A DNA stretch of 64,000 nucleotides from Metaphire vulgaris (taxonomy: Eukaryota > Annelida > Clitellata > Crassiclitellata > Megascolecidae). Of this stretch, positions 19,575-29,688 are shown one piece after another; position 1 is the stretch's first letter, and the number at the start of each line of letters is the position of its first letter. Below the pieces are notes generated by a model, which was given only the letters and a program-made list of their open reading frames with translations, was not told where the DNA came from and ran no database searches. Location of the stretch: contig CM030832.1 in NCBI GenBank assembly GCA_018105865.1, positions 11,522,156 to 11,586,155 of the forward strand, given 5' to 3'. Made by a program: the position numbers and the translations under genes.

Positions 19575-20632
19575 TTCTACAGCGCCGGTATAAACAGATC
19601 TTGGAGATCTTGGCGAGGGAGGGGAGGACGAAGAAATCGACTGACATAAATTTCATATAACCGGGACTCGACTGGAACTCGATCGAGCGATGCCACAGCT
19701 AAAAAATGTCCCCGGAACGACCTTTGGACGTTGTCCGTTTTGCCGAGAAGGCGGTCGGATTTATTGGGAACGGAGAAAGGCGGGAGGGGCGACAGTAAAG
19801 TTTCAATTGGGTTAGAGGCCGAACCTAATACGCGCATTCGCTGGATTTACGAGGCGTTCGATGTGAGGCAGATTTCACAAATGCCAACGTATCGCCCCCC
19901 TCCCCCCAGCTCTGTGATTGTCCGAAATGAAACGTAAAATAGGGAAACGCGTACCAGAGAGCAAAGTCAGTCGTTTTTGGCTCGACGTGTTCTTTCCCGC
20001 TGTGCTCGGACTTTAGAAAATCTAGAGCGTCCCAACGAACCAGCGTACGACAGGAACAGCATTCCGAGAATTATTCGGCCGACAGAAGACGTGTCGAAAT
20101 GAGGTTAGAGAGCAGTTCGGGGATAAACGGCGAATGGCGTTTCGACCAGACGGATGGACGGAAGCTGTCTGCCACCACAAAATGCTCAGCGGTGTAGAAA
20201 CTGTCGCGCAATGCTGGATTCCGTTCCTGACTTGCTCGGTTGTATAGTCGTTGAAGCGTGCGTTTTACAATTTCCGTGGGTGTCGACTCATTGCTGCTGT
20301 TTCAAAATGTCGCCGGAACTGCAATCACAGCGCGTCTGGCGAAGATAATTGAATGACTTACGGACAGAAGAACTCGGCGAATAAAACTTTGAGCGAGAAA
20401 TGTAAATGTCAGACGTAATATTGTAAAATTGAAAAACTTGCGCTATAGCATTAAGCTTTACGACACACAGTCTTGGACTGCTAGTAACATAAATCAGACA
20501 GCTTTCAAAGGCGCTCGATTATTTGGGTAACGTGGTGTTGCGCTCAGGCTGTATTCTTTCTGCTTGAGCGACTAACTTTTCTGTATAGTCCATTAAGAAC
20601 ATTAATTACTTAAAAGCATTAAAATATTTATG
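19575..20632. other. Moderately CpG-rich stretch, no supported gene
   Basis: Several 60-90-codon frames exist on both strands (for example minus 19577-19837, plus 20154-20348), none with a domain, signal peptide or splice context. If the promoter at 19481 is real, this would be its first intron. Confidence 0.35.
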
Positions 20633-20640
20633 TAGCGGCT

Positions 20641-20850
20641 CGTGGACGCCCGCACATTGGGGCAAGAGGGGGCACATGCCCCCTGGAAAATGCAAATACC
20701 AATATATCACATTGAAATTTGAAAAACTTGCTAAAATATTAACCGTGACCACAATGTTAAAATGTGTTTGCCCCTCCTGGAGAAATTTTTGTGACATAAC
20801 TGTGACCATTGTGTTTTGCCCCCTTGGAAAAATTTCTGCGGGCGCCCATG
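20641..20850. mobile_element. hAT-type MITE, GGGCGCCC/CATGGGCG family
   Basis: The ends are CGTGGACGCCCGCA and TGCGGGCGCCCATG, with perfect TSDs TAGCGGCT (20633-20640, 20851-20858). The interior (CCTGGAAAATGCAAATACCA, TATTAACCGTGACC) matches the copy at 49481-49651. Confidence 0.93.
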
Positions 20851-20858
20851 TAGCGGCT

Positions 20859-21300
20859 GCTGATTTGTCGGATTTTTAGATGAATTTCGGGATGAGTTAA
20901 CGTGTTTCCTGCTCTTGATAGTTGTACGGATTGGTCAGAGATGCGGTTCATTACAATGAATGGATCCGATATGATATTTGAGAGCCAGACTAGTGTGGAG
21001 GGGGAGGTGGGGTGAAAGAATCAGACCAGCTGGGTACGAATTGCATTTTAATTGTATCATTATGTTAGATAAGTTAATTAAATAAGCTAGTGACAGAATG
21101 AAACTTACCCTTTGCTATGTGTAGAGTGGACCAGTGGAGGGGGTCAGTAAGCAGTGACCAGGAAACCCCACCCCTACAGATATCACCCCTGACTGAAGAG
21201 AGGTATTAAGGCGGAATTCGCCAGGAAAAAATTAGTTTCTAAGTCTTGACGTTGACTGACTTATTATACACACAAATTAGAAGCCCACTCATGCACCCCA
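20859..21300. other. AT-rich stretch without recognised gene
   Basis: No supported ORF or element ends. Confidence 0.4.
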
Positions 21301-21746
21301 TGTTATGTGATGTCCTCTCTGAATTAATTATGAGATGTACAGTATGTTATCTTACTTAATATATTGGTTTAGTCGCTAGGTGGCCGTCTGTGACGAGAGG
21401 GTGGTTTCTCTTTCCGGTTTGAATGAGCTAGAAATGGTCGTCCAAAGAGCTGTGTTCTTGAATAAATTCTCTATTAATCTTATCTCATCTCGACTCGTTT
21501 CTCGCAACATCGCGCCGCGACCCCCAACAGATTAGGGGAACTTTGAAGAGGCAGTCGTGGCAGCAAATTTAAAAATGTCAAATTCGAAATTCTAAACTCA
21601 GTCTACATTATTTCCAGATGTAGGTCGACCCGAGATTGCTGTCATGTGGCCGTTTTCGAGCGAGTCTGTTGTTAACATTAGTTTCAATTAACGGCGGTTA
21701 ATCTTATTCGGCGACCATCGAACAGAGAAGATGCCGAGCTCGCCAT

Positions 21747-21784
21747 TCCGCCGCCGCCGCGCCGCCGCCGCCGCCGCCGCCGCA
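21747..21784. repeat. (GCC)n microsatellite
   Basis: A short GCC run in a locally CpG-rich segment. The arginine-rich minus ORF here follows from the repeat. Confidence 0.9.
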
Positions 21785-21869
21785 GCCATCGGCCGTTGAG
21801 AGACCGCAGAGGATCGTCGAGTTCATCTGTCATCCGGATGGATTCACTCACCCGCAGGGATATTTTTAC

Positions 21870-22205
21870 ACCCCCTAACACTCCCAACACCCCTCAACCC
21901 CTCCCCCATTTGAGGTCGACACCCCCAAATTTGGTAATATGACAATGGTATGCATATAAAATGCATATTATTTAGCTCTTAACACCGCCCCCAAAATAAC
22001 ACCCCTCCAATGGAGAAGGGCACCCCCCAACTTTTATTCTCGGATGACCTTTTTTGCTTGTCAGACTTTTTCAGAGTAAAGACTAGACTTCCAAACTCCG
22101 ACACCCCCTGATTTCCCCCACACCCCCAAATTCACAATCCTACAATCCTAGAAAATAACTACACACCCCAGATTTTCCTGACCACCCTCCCTAATTCCCA
22201 ATCCT
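21870..22205. other. C-rich, MITE-like debris
   Basis: Many ACCCCC words, and one copy of the shared motif in reverse (GATGACCTTTTTTGCTTGTC at 22044). This looks like the interior of a MITE, but I could not find paired ends or a TSD. Confidence 0.4.
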
Positions 22206-22440
22206 AGAAATGACCCTGCTCATCCGCGACCGACAGAAAGGCTGTCCAACCCCTGGCCTCATGGGACTCCTCCTGGTGACCTACTTCAAGTTCCTTGACA
22301 AACGACGCAGCCAGCACTGTACACAGTTCAACAGCAGAGAGTCAACTCGCAGCCCCACGTCCCGACATCAAGTGCAGATTTTAAGATTATCTTGAAAAGC
22401 GGCGCTGCACATTTCCTCGTGCGTCAATTATTGCTCCTCC
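22206..22440. other. Short open frame of unknown nature
   Basis: A 61-codon plus frame (22210-22395) begins MTLLIRDRQKGCPTPGLMG. No family is recognised and no splice signals support it. Confidence 0.2.
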
Positions 22441-22441
22441 T

Positions 22442-22473
<32 letters not shown>

Positions 22474-22498
22474 TCATTCTTTCTTTCTTTCATTCATT
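22441..22498. repeat. (TTTC)n microsatellite
   Basis: TTCTTTCTTTC units interspersed with TTCA. Confidence 0.96.
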
Positions 22499-22910
22499 CA
22501 ATTAGGACTTCCGGAGATCTTCATTCTTTCAATAATCTTTCCAATATGGGTCACCCTAAGGAGATCTCTTCGAGAAGATTTGAATAAATTGTCGAGCAAG
22601 GGATAATCCCTTAGGCATATCAATTTCAATGATTACAATCTCAAACGTCTGCACATAATTCTAATTTTCCATTTAAGACTTATAAATATCGATGAAAGTC
22701 AAAACTCTCGTGGAAAATTCCTATTTACGCAGATATATTAACAACTAAACCGAAATTTGAGTAATATCAAGATGAACGTAAACTCCAAGGCTATAATGAA
22801 AATAGAATCTTATGGTCGTCTTAGTACGCATTAGGGTCTATAATAATAATTGAAAGCTACCGTGCAATTCCGGCTGCTCCGATTGACAACGGTACATTAT
22901 TATTATTATA
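22499..22910. other. AT-rich stretch without recognised gene
   Basis: No feature supported. It ends in a short (ATT)n run immediately before the Helitron 3' terminus. Confidence 0.4.
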
Positions 22911-24882
22911 CTAGGTGTTTACCCGTCAAAAATGACAGGGAAGATTGGCTGTTTTACCACCCAATTTTGTGCAAATGCAATCAGGGGCGGCGCTGGGTTT
23001 TGTAATTTGTTGACTGGGTCAGTCTAATGCAATCTAACAGCCAGGACCCGCCGGCTCAGACACCCCTCACCCCCAATCAACATTTTTCTGCGTATTTGAA
23101 CGATTTGCTTGGGTGCCCCTGCCCGATGCTGGGTGGGTCCGGACCCGCGGAAGCGCCGACCCTGAATGCAATAGGATTTTGCGCAATTAATTTCTTTAAA
23201 TCGCCGCCTTTTCCTTCAACCGAGTTAACGCCCATTCGCAGGAATTTGCTGAAACTTGATAGTCAAGGTAAGAGTACTGATTTGGCAGTGTCGAACGACA
23301 TGCAGTGCTTGATTCTCTTGTTTGCTGTGCTGCTTTTCACCCCGAGCAACAGCCTGCTCCTCATTCTCACTTGATTGTCGAAAAGCTAAGAACGCTGGAC
23401 TTTTTGTTTTGCACGGACGGTTAGAAAGAGGAATAAAAAAGCTAAACAATGGTGCAAATCTCATCTTCTTAGCTCTTATATAGCCTGAGATATAGCAAAT
23501 TAAAAAAATTGGAAACTTTCTCAGAATTCAAAACTTTCACGAAATTCACCGATAATACTTATGTTCAAACATCGGGGTCATCGGGTTAGAACGGATAGAT
23601 CTTTGCCAAATGTCAACCGATTTTCAAAATTTTTGGTTTATTTTGTTCCTCTGACATCCCTTAACAACTTTTTGACATCTGACCAAGTGGGGTTACCGCT
23701 GAAAATAATTTGCTAGCGGGCTTTAAAAAATTTTGGGGGAGAGGTTGATGTTTTAGGCCGTAAAGTGGACTCTACCCCCATATTTTTTTGTTTTGAACGG
23801 ACGGTTAGAAAGAGAAATAAACAATCTAAACAATGGTGCAAACCTCATCTTTTTAGCTCCTATATAGCCTGAGATATAGCAAATTTAAAACGTTACAGCA
23901 ATCATTTCTGAAGAACGTTTTTTCCAAAAATTAAATCCCCAGTACGGTGACGGCGTCTGAAAATTTAATCCACACTTGAGGGGTAACATTTAAAAAATAG
24001 GGTTTGAGGTTAGGAAAGAGGAAAATATATATAATAACGGGAGGCAGGGCATTGGGAGAGGGGGGGAGATTTGGGAGGAGGAAAGTGGGTTGTACGGGTT
24101 TTCGGAGCAGCGTTGTGTAGGTTTGGAAACGGAGTTTGGGGCCGGTGGGGTAGGGCGGAGAACTGATGGGTTGGGGCCTGGGCGATTGGGAGAGAGATGG
24201 GTAGTTGGAAGGAGATAGGGAGGGAAGGGGAACGGGGGTTTAGGGCCGGGGGGGAATGGGTTGGTGCTGGAATGGGTTGGGTCCGGGGCGATTGGGAGAG
24301 GGATGGGGAGAGGGAAAAGGGATGGGGAGAGGGAAGGGAACGGGGGGTTTGGGGCCGGGGGGGAATGTGTTGGGGCCGGGGTGATTGGGAGAGGGATGAG
24401 GAGAGGGAAAAGAGATCAGGAGAGGGAGGGGAAGGGGGTTTGGGGCCTGGGCCGGAATGGGTTGGGGCCAGGGCGATTGGGAGAGGGATGGGAGAGGGAA
24501 AAGGGTTGGGGAGACGGAAGGGGAACGGGGTTTGGGGGGGCGATTGGGAGAGGGATGGGGAGAGTGGAAAAGGGTTGGGGAAAGGGAAGGGGAAAGGGGG
24601 TTTGGGGCGATTGGGAGAAGGAAGGGGAGAGGGAAGGGGATGGGGAAATGGAAGGAAAAGGGGGTATGGGGCCAAGGCGGGAATGGGTTGGGGCCTGGAC
24701 GATTGGGAGATGGATGGGGTGAGGGAAGGGGACTCCGGGGTTTAAGCTGCAATTAAGACGATCCAGTTAAACGCTCCGTTTTGATTAAACAATATTTGGT
24801 TGTTGACAACAGCGTCTTACAATACCCGCCGTGTTGCGGACGGACGGACGGACGGACGGACATCGAGAATTATATAATAAGA
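22911..24882 (-). mobile_element. Non-autonomous Helitron (copy A), minus strand
   Basis: Read on the minus strand it starts TCTTATTATATAATTCTCGA with flanking A at 24883. It ends with a hairpin (CCCTGTCA, loop, TGACGGGT) followed by AAACACCTAG, with flanking T at 22910. The 5' TC, the 3' hairpin about 10 nt before CTAG, and insertion between A and T without duplication are Helitron hallmarks. It is 1,972 bp. After the 5' end come (TCCG)n units, then a 700-bp C-rich minisatellite. Next is a module containing CTCTTTCTAACCGTCCGT that occurs twice about 380 bp apart. No Rep or helicase motif is seen. Copy B at 41509-43352 has the same architecture in the opposite orientation. Confidence 0.88.
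24040..24745. repeat. G-rich minisatellite inside Helitron copy A
   Basis: A unit of roughly 75-95 bp is repeated about 8 times around GATTGGGAGAGGGATGGGGA, GAAGGGGAACGGGG and GGTTGGGGCC. The plus strand is almost pure purine, so long ORFs rich in Gly/Arg (plus) or Pro/Ser (minus) appear but are artefacts. The many G-runs could form quadruplexes. Confidence 0.92.
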
Positions 24883-25100
24883 TTTGTGGCTGAAATCTAA
24901 TACGAAACCATAACGTTGCTTATTAAGATCGACTGTAGGGAATTATGGACAACAGCAGCACATAGAAACGAAGAACTCGAAACAAGATCACGGCCAACGT
25001 TATCTATGCCACGACCGCTCGCGAGATGTCATGATTTACTGGAAAGTCTTTGCAAAAGTCGGAATATAACTATTTATTTACAAAACAGGCGCATTACGCG

Positions 25101-25105
<5 letters not shown>

Positions 25106-25131
<26 letters not shown>
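25106..25131. repeat. (GA)n microsatellite
   Basis: Short GA run. Confidence 0.9.
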
Positions 25132-25453
25132 CAGTGCAGAGCGAATCCACTGGCCTGATCAGTCCGTGTCTTCTTAATCTTAATCGTCAGTCGTCAGTGA
25201 AGATAAGGATTTATTTATCTTAGTGGGAAAACACGGTTAAGCGCAAAAGAAGAGTGGACGAGATCTTAGAACAGCGCTGAAAAAGAACGGCAAACGCAGA
25301 ATCGTCTCGTGTGTTGGATCAGTGGTGTTGTCAAATGGATCGATAAAAGAAGATTCGCGACATAGAATGCTTGGATACTTGAACAAACGGACATCTATCC
25401 ATCCATTGTAATTACAGTAACTATCTACGTCAGAAGGCTAGGCTAGAGGCAAA
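25132..25453. other. Stretch without recognised gene
   Basis: No coding or repeat signal beyond the SINE that follows. Confidence 0.35.
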
Positions 25454-25770
25454 GGTAAAGGTAGCCCCGTACTCGAACGAGCGTAGGGTCCGGCGCTGAT
25501 CTCCGGTTACTAGGCAAGCAGCGACGCACGTGGGTTGCACCATTAATCTAGAGTAGGTTGGCATTGCTTTCTCTAGACCCACGTTTTACCTTCGCAGAGT
25601 TACGCTGCTACCAATTATCGACGCTCAGGCGGTGATCGGCTTGGTTGATCGCCGGAACTACGACTAGATCCTGGGATGATAACCCATCCAAGTACTAACC
25701 GCGCTCGACGTTGCTTAACTTCGGTGTTCTGACGGGAACCGGTCGCTCGACGCCAAAGAGGCCGATACGC
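25454..25770 (-). mobile_element. SINE with 5S rRNA-derived head (group B body)
   Basis: On the minus strand the first 110 nt resemble 5S rRNA from its 5' end: CCGGTTCCCGTCAGAACACC, then GAAGTTAAGCAACGTCGAGC, then GGTTAGTACTTGGATGGGT. These cover the internal polymerase III control region (A-box AAGTTAAGCA, C-box TTGGATGGGT). The downstream part is not 5S. It joins GGTAAAACGTGGGTCTAGAG, the body shared with the SINEs at 9301, 9747 and 62956, and ends in a TTTACCTTTACC tail. 5S-headed SINEs (SINE3/Deu type) are known in vertebrates and invertebrates. Confidence 0.85.
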
Positions 25771-25783
25771 CAAAAGCATTTGC

Positions 25784-26081
25784 CAGTGGCGGTTCCAGGA
25801 TTTCTTTGTGGGGGTATGAATGAATTCATAGAAAGTTGGTGGGGGAGGGTGAAAGTAGAAGGACATAATCACTCAAACTTGCCGAAAAAGGCTGGGAAAG
25901 GGGGAATTTATCGCTCATTTTACTGTATTTTACCAAAAATAGGTTCACAAGCAAAAAAGGTCATCCCCGGTTAGTTTTACTAGGCTTTTACCGAAAAGTA
26001 GGTTTCACAAGCAAAAATAGTAAGTCCAAAAGTCCGGTGGGGGATGCATCCCCACTCATCCCCCACGTGGAACCGCCACTG
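25784..26081. mobile_element. hAT-type MITE, CAGTGGCGGTTCC family
   Basis: The ends are CAGTGGCGGTTCC and GGAACCGCCACTG, with perfect TSDs GCATTTGC (25776-25783, 26082-26089). The shared motif appears twice: CACAAGCAAAAAAGGTCATC near 25946, and a degenerate copy near 26006, 60 bp later. It lies 14 bp from the 5' end of the 5S SINE. Relative: 43885-44679. Confidence 0.95.
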
Positions 26082-26089
26082 GCATTTGC

Positions 26090-26512
26090 TGGTATTTTAT
26101 GTGTTAGCGACAGAAGAATATTTAATGTATATTTAGAAAAATTCTGCTAAGTTTTTTTTCTCGGGTGCCTACTTAGGTCAATTTAGATCTCCGCACGATT
26201 TCACAGGCCGATCCAGTTGAGCATGTAATCAATTTATATAATAGGACTCGGTGGTGTTCAGATCGGTATTGGCCGCAACGGTTACGATTGCGACGTATAT
26301 ATAATGTTCGGTGTTTTTTGCAACGGTCATCTCTCATACTAGGATCTGATGTCACGACTAAACTGTCTGAACGATTGAAAACGAGAGGCACATTTTCAGC
26401 ATCACGGCTTTGAAGTTCCCTGGTCTTTATTTTTTTGTGCGATATTGTTTCTATGCATCCATTGGTCAGTTATTTATGAACTGATGACAGTCTTCTTTGC
26501 CTCTTCAATAAT
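26090..26512. other. Stretch without recognised gene
   Basis: A 72-codon minus frame at 26173-26391 has no recognisable domain. No repeat boundary is found. Confidence 0.35.
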
Positions 26513-26698
26513 CAGGGCTTTTTTCTAGGAAAAAATGTTTGGGAACTCATCCTTTTTTGCTCATCAACAAAAACAGGTGTGGGAACGCCATACCTGTACG
26601 TTCCCAAACACATTAGTACATATCCATAATTACATATACAGTCTGGCAAAAAAGGTGTGGTAAGGCCGTTCCCGTGCGTTCCCACTGAAAAAGCCCTG
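26513..26698. mobile_element. hAT-type MITE, CAGGGCTTTTTTC ends
   Basis: It starts CAGGGCTTTTTTCTAGG and ends CACTGAAAAAGCCCTG, with perfect TSDs TCAATAAT (26505-26512, 26699-26706). The interior is palindrome-like around GTTCCCAAACAC words. Confidence 0.93.
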
Positions 26699-26972
26699 TC
26701 AATAATTAATAATTGTCCAAGAATATCGTGGCTTTTAAAGCGCAGAGCGCTGTATTTCGGTTAGCAAGATTTAATATTTCTAAAGTTGGATACAAATATT
26801 TGCACTAATTACACGTAGTTTGTGTACAAGAGAAGGCGAGTACAGTTCACTGCTTGTAATATAGGCAGCACATACAGTAATTGATTTGACTTAACTCACT
26901 TAGACATAGTTCAAAAGTTGGTTATAGGTCAGACTATTTGTTTGACCTCCTTGCATCGTAAGCTAAAGTAGT

Positions 26973-27040
26973 TATAAAGTTCTCGCGAGACCTGTATTCC
27001 TATTTAAGAGAACAGCGAATTCTTCAACGTCTGCGTAACC
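26973..27040 (+). promoter_or_regulatory. Core promoter with TCTCGCGAGA element
   Basis: TATAAAG (26973-26979) is followed directly by the 10-bp palindrome TCTCGCGAGA (26981-26990). In vertebrates that palindrome is a known core promoter element recognised by BANP. A second TATA-like TATTTAAG starts at 27001. The ATG of the exon at 27135 lies about 100-130 bp downstream, a normal 5' UTR length. Confidence 0.45.
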
Positions 27041-27134
27041 TTGCAGACTACGGTGTAGTGTAGTGATCACAGTAAAACCAAACCCAAAACCGTTCCTAGC
27101 CAAAACAACGTCATATTGATATTATACGCCGAAG

Positions 27135-27558
27135 ATGAGTTTAGATTTCTTTAGAACGTGTCTTACATTTCCGTTGTCTGTGGCTCTGCTCAGAGATGTC
27201 CATGGGTCAATTTTTTAGAACCCAATCCAACAGAACCCATCAAATATCCAACCCAACCCAACCCATGCTGATAATAGGTTTACTTGACCCAACCCAACCC
27301 ATTGTAATACATTACAGTTTCTTAAACCATGACTTATTTTCTGACCCAACCCAACCCACTATTAACATGGAAAAGTCTGACCCTACCCAACTCAATCCAA
27401 CCCAACCCAACCCAACCCATGGGTTAAACCAACCCATGGACATCTCTGGCTCTGCTAATGTTTTCGGAAGAGGATATCGAATGGACGCAAATGCGTTACG
27501 ATATTCCTCCTCTCCGGTCAACGAACGTATCGTGCAGAATCTCGCCTCGTCCCAACAG
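27135..27558 (+). pseudogene. Candidate signal-peptide exon interrupted by a MITE
   Basis: The ATG at 27135 has an in-frame TGA six codons upstream. It encodes MSLDFFRTCLTFPLSVAL before the MITE at 27191. After the MITE and its TSD the same frame continues LMFSEEDIEWTQMRYDI, then PPLRSTNVSCRISPRPN, to a donor CAACAG/GTCAGG at 27559. The hydrophobic stretch TCLTFPLSVALLMFS followed by acidic residues looks like a signal peptide, which the insertion splits. Read through, the MITE adds a stop within about ten codons, so this copy is disrupted. A start after an upstream stop, a promoter-like upstream region, frame continuity across the insertion and a donor all point to a real first exon. The gene is not identified. 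The alternative is chance. Confidence 0.4.
27191..27448. mobile_element. hAT-type MITE, CAGAGATGTCCATGGGT family
   Basis: The ends are CAGAGATGTCCATGGGT and ACCCATGGACATCTCTG, 17-bp perfect. Perfect TSDs GCTCTGCT lie at 27183-27190 and 27449-27456. The interior is an (AACCC)-type simple repeat on one strand. Relatives: 45943-46144, and more distantly 17231 and 41313. Confidence 0.95.
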
Positions 27559-28058
27559 GTCAGGGGACCAATCAATTTAATCAACGACCGCGGTATTGAA
27601 AAATATCTTTCGGACCAGCTACAAAAGCCCGCTGCCGATCGCAAGCGATGGATCGCGGACGTATGTAGCGTCGTATGTTCCTATCTGCCTATATATCTGT
27701 TCCTTCGGGAACACGGTGTTCTTTCATCGCCAGCATTTCGTCGCTTCGGATGCCGAAAATGCGGGTTATTTGTCTTTGACAATCGCCACGCGTCGAACAG
27801 AAATAAAGTTGAACTTATATCGTACAATCTAAATCTGTAGAGAACGCTTAAGGGACTTTGTTTGAGGTTTTGCTCTCTTTTTCGTGCGGTATAGGAGCAG
27901 GGCTTTGAGGTGCGGAAAAAAATCACGGAATGTTTCCAGGGAAAAACGATGTTTTGATTTTGATATGTTCTATAAAAATGATGCTTACTTAAAAACTTAA
28001 AGCTGGTGCAATATAGGCCTATACAGTTGACAGCTGTTAAAAGCATTCTGAGTATTAT
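27559..28058. other. Possible intron of the exon at 27135, no gene seen
   Basis: Contains the first copy of a 70-bp direct repeat (27801-27870). Open frames here are short and on both strands. Confidence 0.3.
27801..27870 (+). repeat. 70-bp direct repeat, copy 1
   Basis: AAATAAAGTTGAACTTATAT, then CGTACAATCTAAATCTGTAG and AGAACGCT, recur at 28390-28459 with two or three differences. The copies are 589 bp apart in the same orientation. Confidence 0.9.
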
Positions 28059-28271
28059 TAGAGACAGGTTCTAATCTAGTGCGACTCGCTCTCTTCCTCG
28101 TGCAATTTTAATGCAACGTCAAAACGTAAGGGTAGAAACTTGAATCGCTAAAAACTCAGAACTCATCTATTTCAGATAAATGTTCCCACTGATCGATATC
28201 TTAAATTGACCAGTTTTTTTGCTTTTTGATTTGGAGTAGCCACCCTCCCCTATCATTGATTGACACCTCTG
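28059..28271. mobile_element. Probable degraded MITE
   Basis: It ends CATTGATTGACACCTCTG, like the CAGAG-family element at 17231. Flanks AGTATTAT/AGTATTAG match at 7 of 8 bases. The left end (TAGAGACAGG) is only weakly complementary to the right end, so the call is tentative. Confidence 0.35.
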
Positions 28272-28389
28272 AGTATTAGAAATAAAAGAAGTGTATAATT
28301 GCTACAGAAACTTTTAAAACAACTAACTAGTACTACAGCCAATATTGATTTCGAACTTAGGAGGAAAGACCAATAGGTTGCATCGCCCG

Positions 28390-28459
28390 AAATAAAGTTG
28401 AACTTATATCGTACAATCTAAATCTGTAGAGAACGCTAGAGGGACTTTGTTTGAGGTTT
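28390..28459 (+). repeat. 70-bp direct repeat, copy 2
   Basis: Second copy of the segment at 27801-27870. It continues TTGAGGTTTATCC where copy 1 has TTGAGGTTTTGCTC. Confidence 0.9.
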
Positions 28460-28580
28460 ATCCTGCCATGCAGAACCTTTTGGAAAGTCTGTACGACGCA
28501 TCAGTGGGTTATCTAGGATAAACTGTGAACTTGGTTAGAAGCGAAAGATTTAATTTCAAAAGAGAACGAATAAGGACGAA

Positions 28581-28762
28581 CAGTGTTTATTCTAGCCACC
28601 TTGACATTGGGAGGAGTTTGAAATGTTTGGGGGACAAGATTTGTCTCTACACGCTTTGGGAGAGGGAATTTCCATCCTCAAGCCAACATATACCAAAAAA
28701 TTTGGAGGGATTTTAAAACTTTGGGGGAATCCCCCAAAAAAACAGGCCTAGAATAAACACTG
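28581..28762. mobile_element. hAT-type MITE, CAGTGTTTATTCTAG family
   Basis: The 15-bp perfect ends are CAGTGTTTATTCTAG and CTAGAATAAACACTG. The flanks AAGGACGA(A) and AAAGACGA resemble an imperfect TSD. The interior is TTTGGGGGA/TCCCCCAAA-rich. Relatives: 37734-38149 and 59072-59255. Confidence 0.85.
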
Positions 28763-28973
28763 AAAGACGAATGTGTGAAGAGCTCCAACAGAAATCGTCA
28801 TCTACACTGTCGGCCTACAGAAACCCCTAACAGCCCTAAGATTCAGTGGATCTAAAATTTTGTCAACAATTGACAGGACTGTGAAGATGAGAGAAGAATG
28901 ACAGTATTCTCCCAGACCCGGGAATGATAATATAACGATATAATCAATGCACAATAACGCCTACAGTAGAACT

Positions 28974-29133
28974 TCGCTATAACGGACACGGTATTATAAC
29001 GTATTTTCGGTTATAACGTACCCGCGTTCCGCAACATACGGTCCCGTGTGGTGCGCTACCGTATTGGATGGCTTTGAATATAACGTACTAAATTTTACAG
29101 ACCCGCTAAATACGTTATAACGACGCTATACTG
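28974..29133. mobile_element. pogo/Tigger-like MITE, TA target site
   Basis: It starts CAGTAGAACTTCGCTATAAC and ends GTTATAACGACGCTATACTG, flanked by TA on both sides. Ends of the form CAGTANANC...TATAACG with a TA duplication are typical of pogo/Tigger-type Tc1/mariner elements. The 160-bp interior has further TATAACGTA words. Confidence 0.85.
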
Positions 29134-29617
29134 TATTTTAAAGCCTGTTTTCCGCGACCCCTTTGAGGTTCGCGGTGGGCCGGACAGCCGATGCGATTCT
29201 GCTTTAAAATACCAGTCATAGAAGACTTAATTAAGACCATGTTGAACATTATAATTGTTCTGCAGAAGTTATTCGACAGAATGACTGATTGCTCGGTCGA
29301 TGGACTGTTTGTGCGATCGGCTGCAGTGCATATACAATCGACGTCGTGTCTTAAGTCGTGTTTTAAGAATAAGACTGGATTCGTCTTATTGCGCTCTGGC
29401 GCGCAGCCAATGCTAGTCAAACAGCAGTTCACTGTAGGACGAGTTCCAGTTTAAACTGCCGATTTGAATTGCTAATTAACTCGTCTTGATTTGTGTAAAT
29501 ATGGATAGATACGGTCTTTTATGTTAAACGGTGGTAGCGGATGATTGCTGTGCAGACGAGAAGGGATGCATGTGGCGGACGCATTTGAAGAGATGTCTGC
29601 AATCCGTAGACGAATAC
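29134..29617. other. Stretch without supported gene
   Basis: An 87-codon plus frame and a 105-codon minus frame overlap at 29115-29454. Neither shows a domain. Confidence 0.3.
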
Positions 29618-29651
29618 TGTATATATATATACATATACATATATATATATG

Positions 29652-29684
<33 letters not shown>
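29618..29684. repeat. (TA)n/(CATA)n microsatellite
   Basis: ATAT and ACATAT units. Confidence 0.95.

Positions 29685-29688
<4 letters not shown>

Noticed and set aside
21301..21529. Possible solo LTR (starts TGTTATGTGATG, ends CCCCCAACA, with an internal AATAAA)
   Set aside because: No flanking 5-bp duplication, no second LTR and no clear primer-binding site. The TG/CA ends alone are too weak.
24010..24756. Overlapping 150-220-codon ORFs on both strands, Pro/Ser- or Gly/Arg-rich
   Set aside because: They are products of the purine-rich minisatellite inside Helitron copy A. The same happens at 41586-42355 in copy B.
25660..25770. 5S rRNA gene
   Set aside because: Only the first two thirds resemble 5S rRNA and it is fused to a SINE body. 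It has no proper 3' end or T-run terminator, so it is a SINE head rather than a gene.
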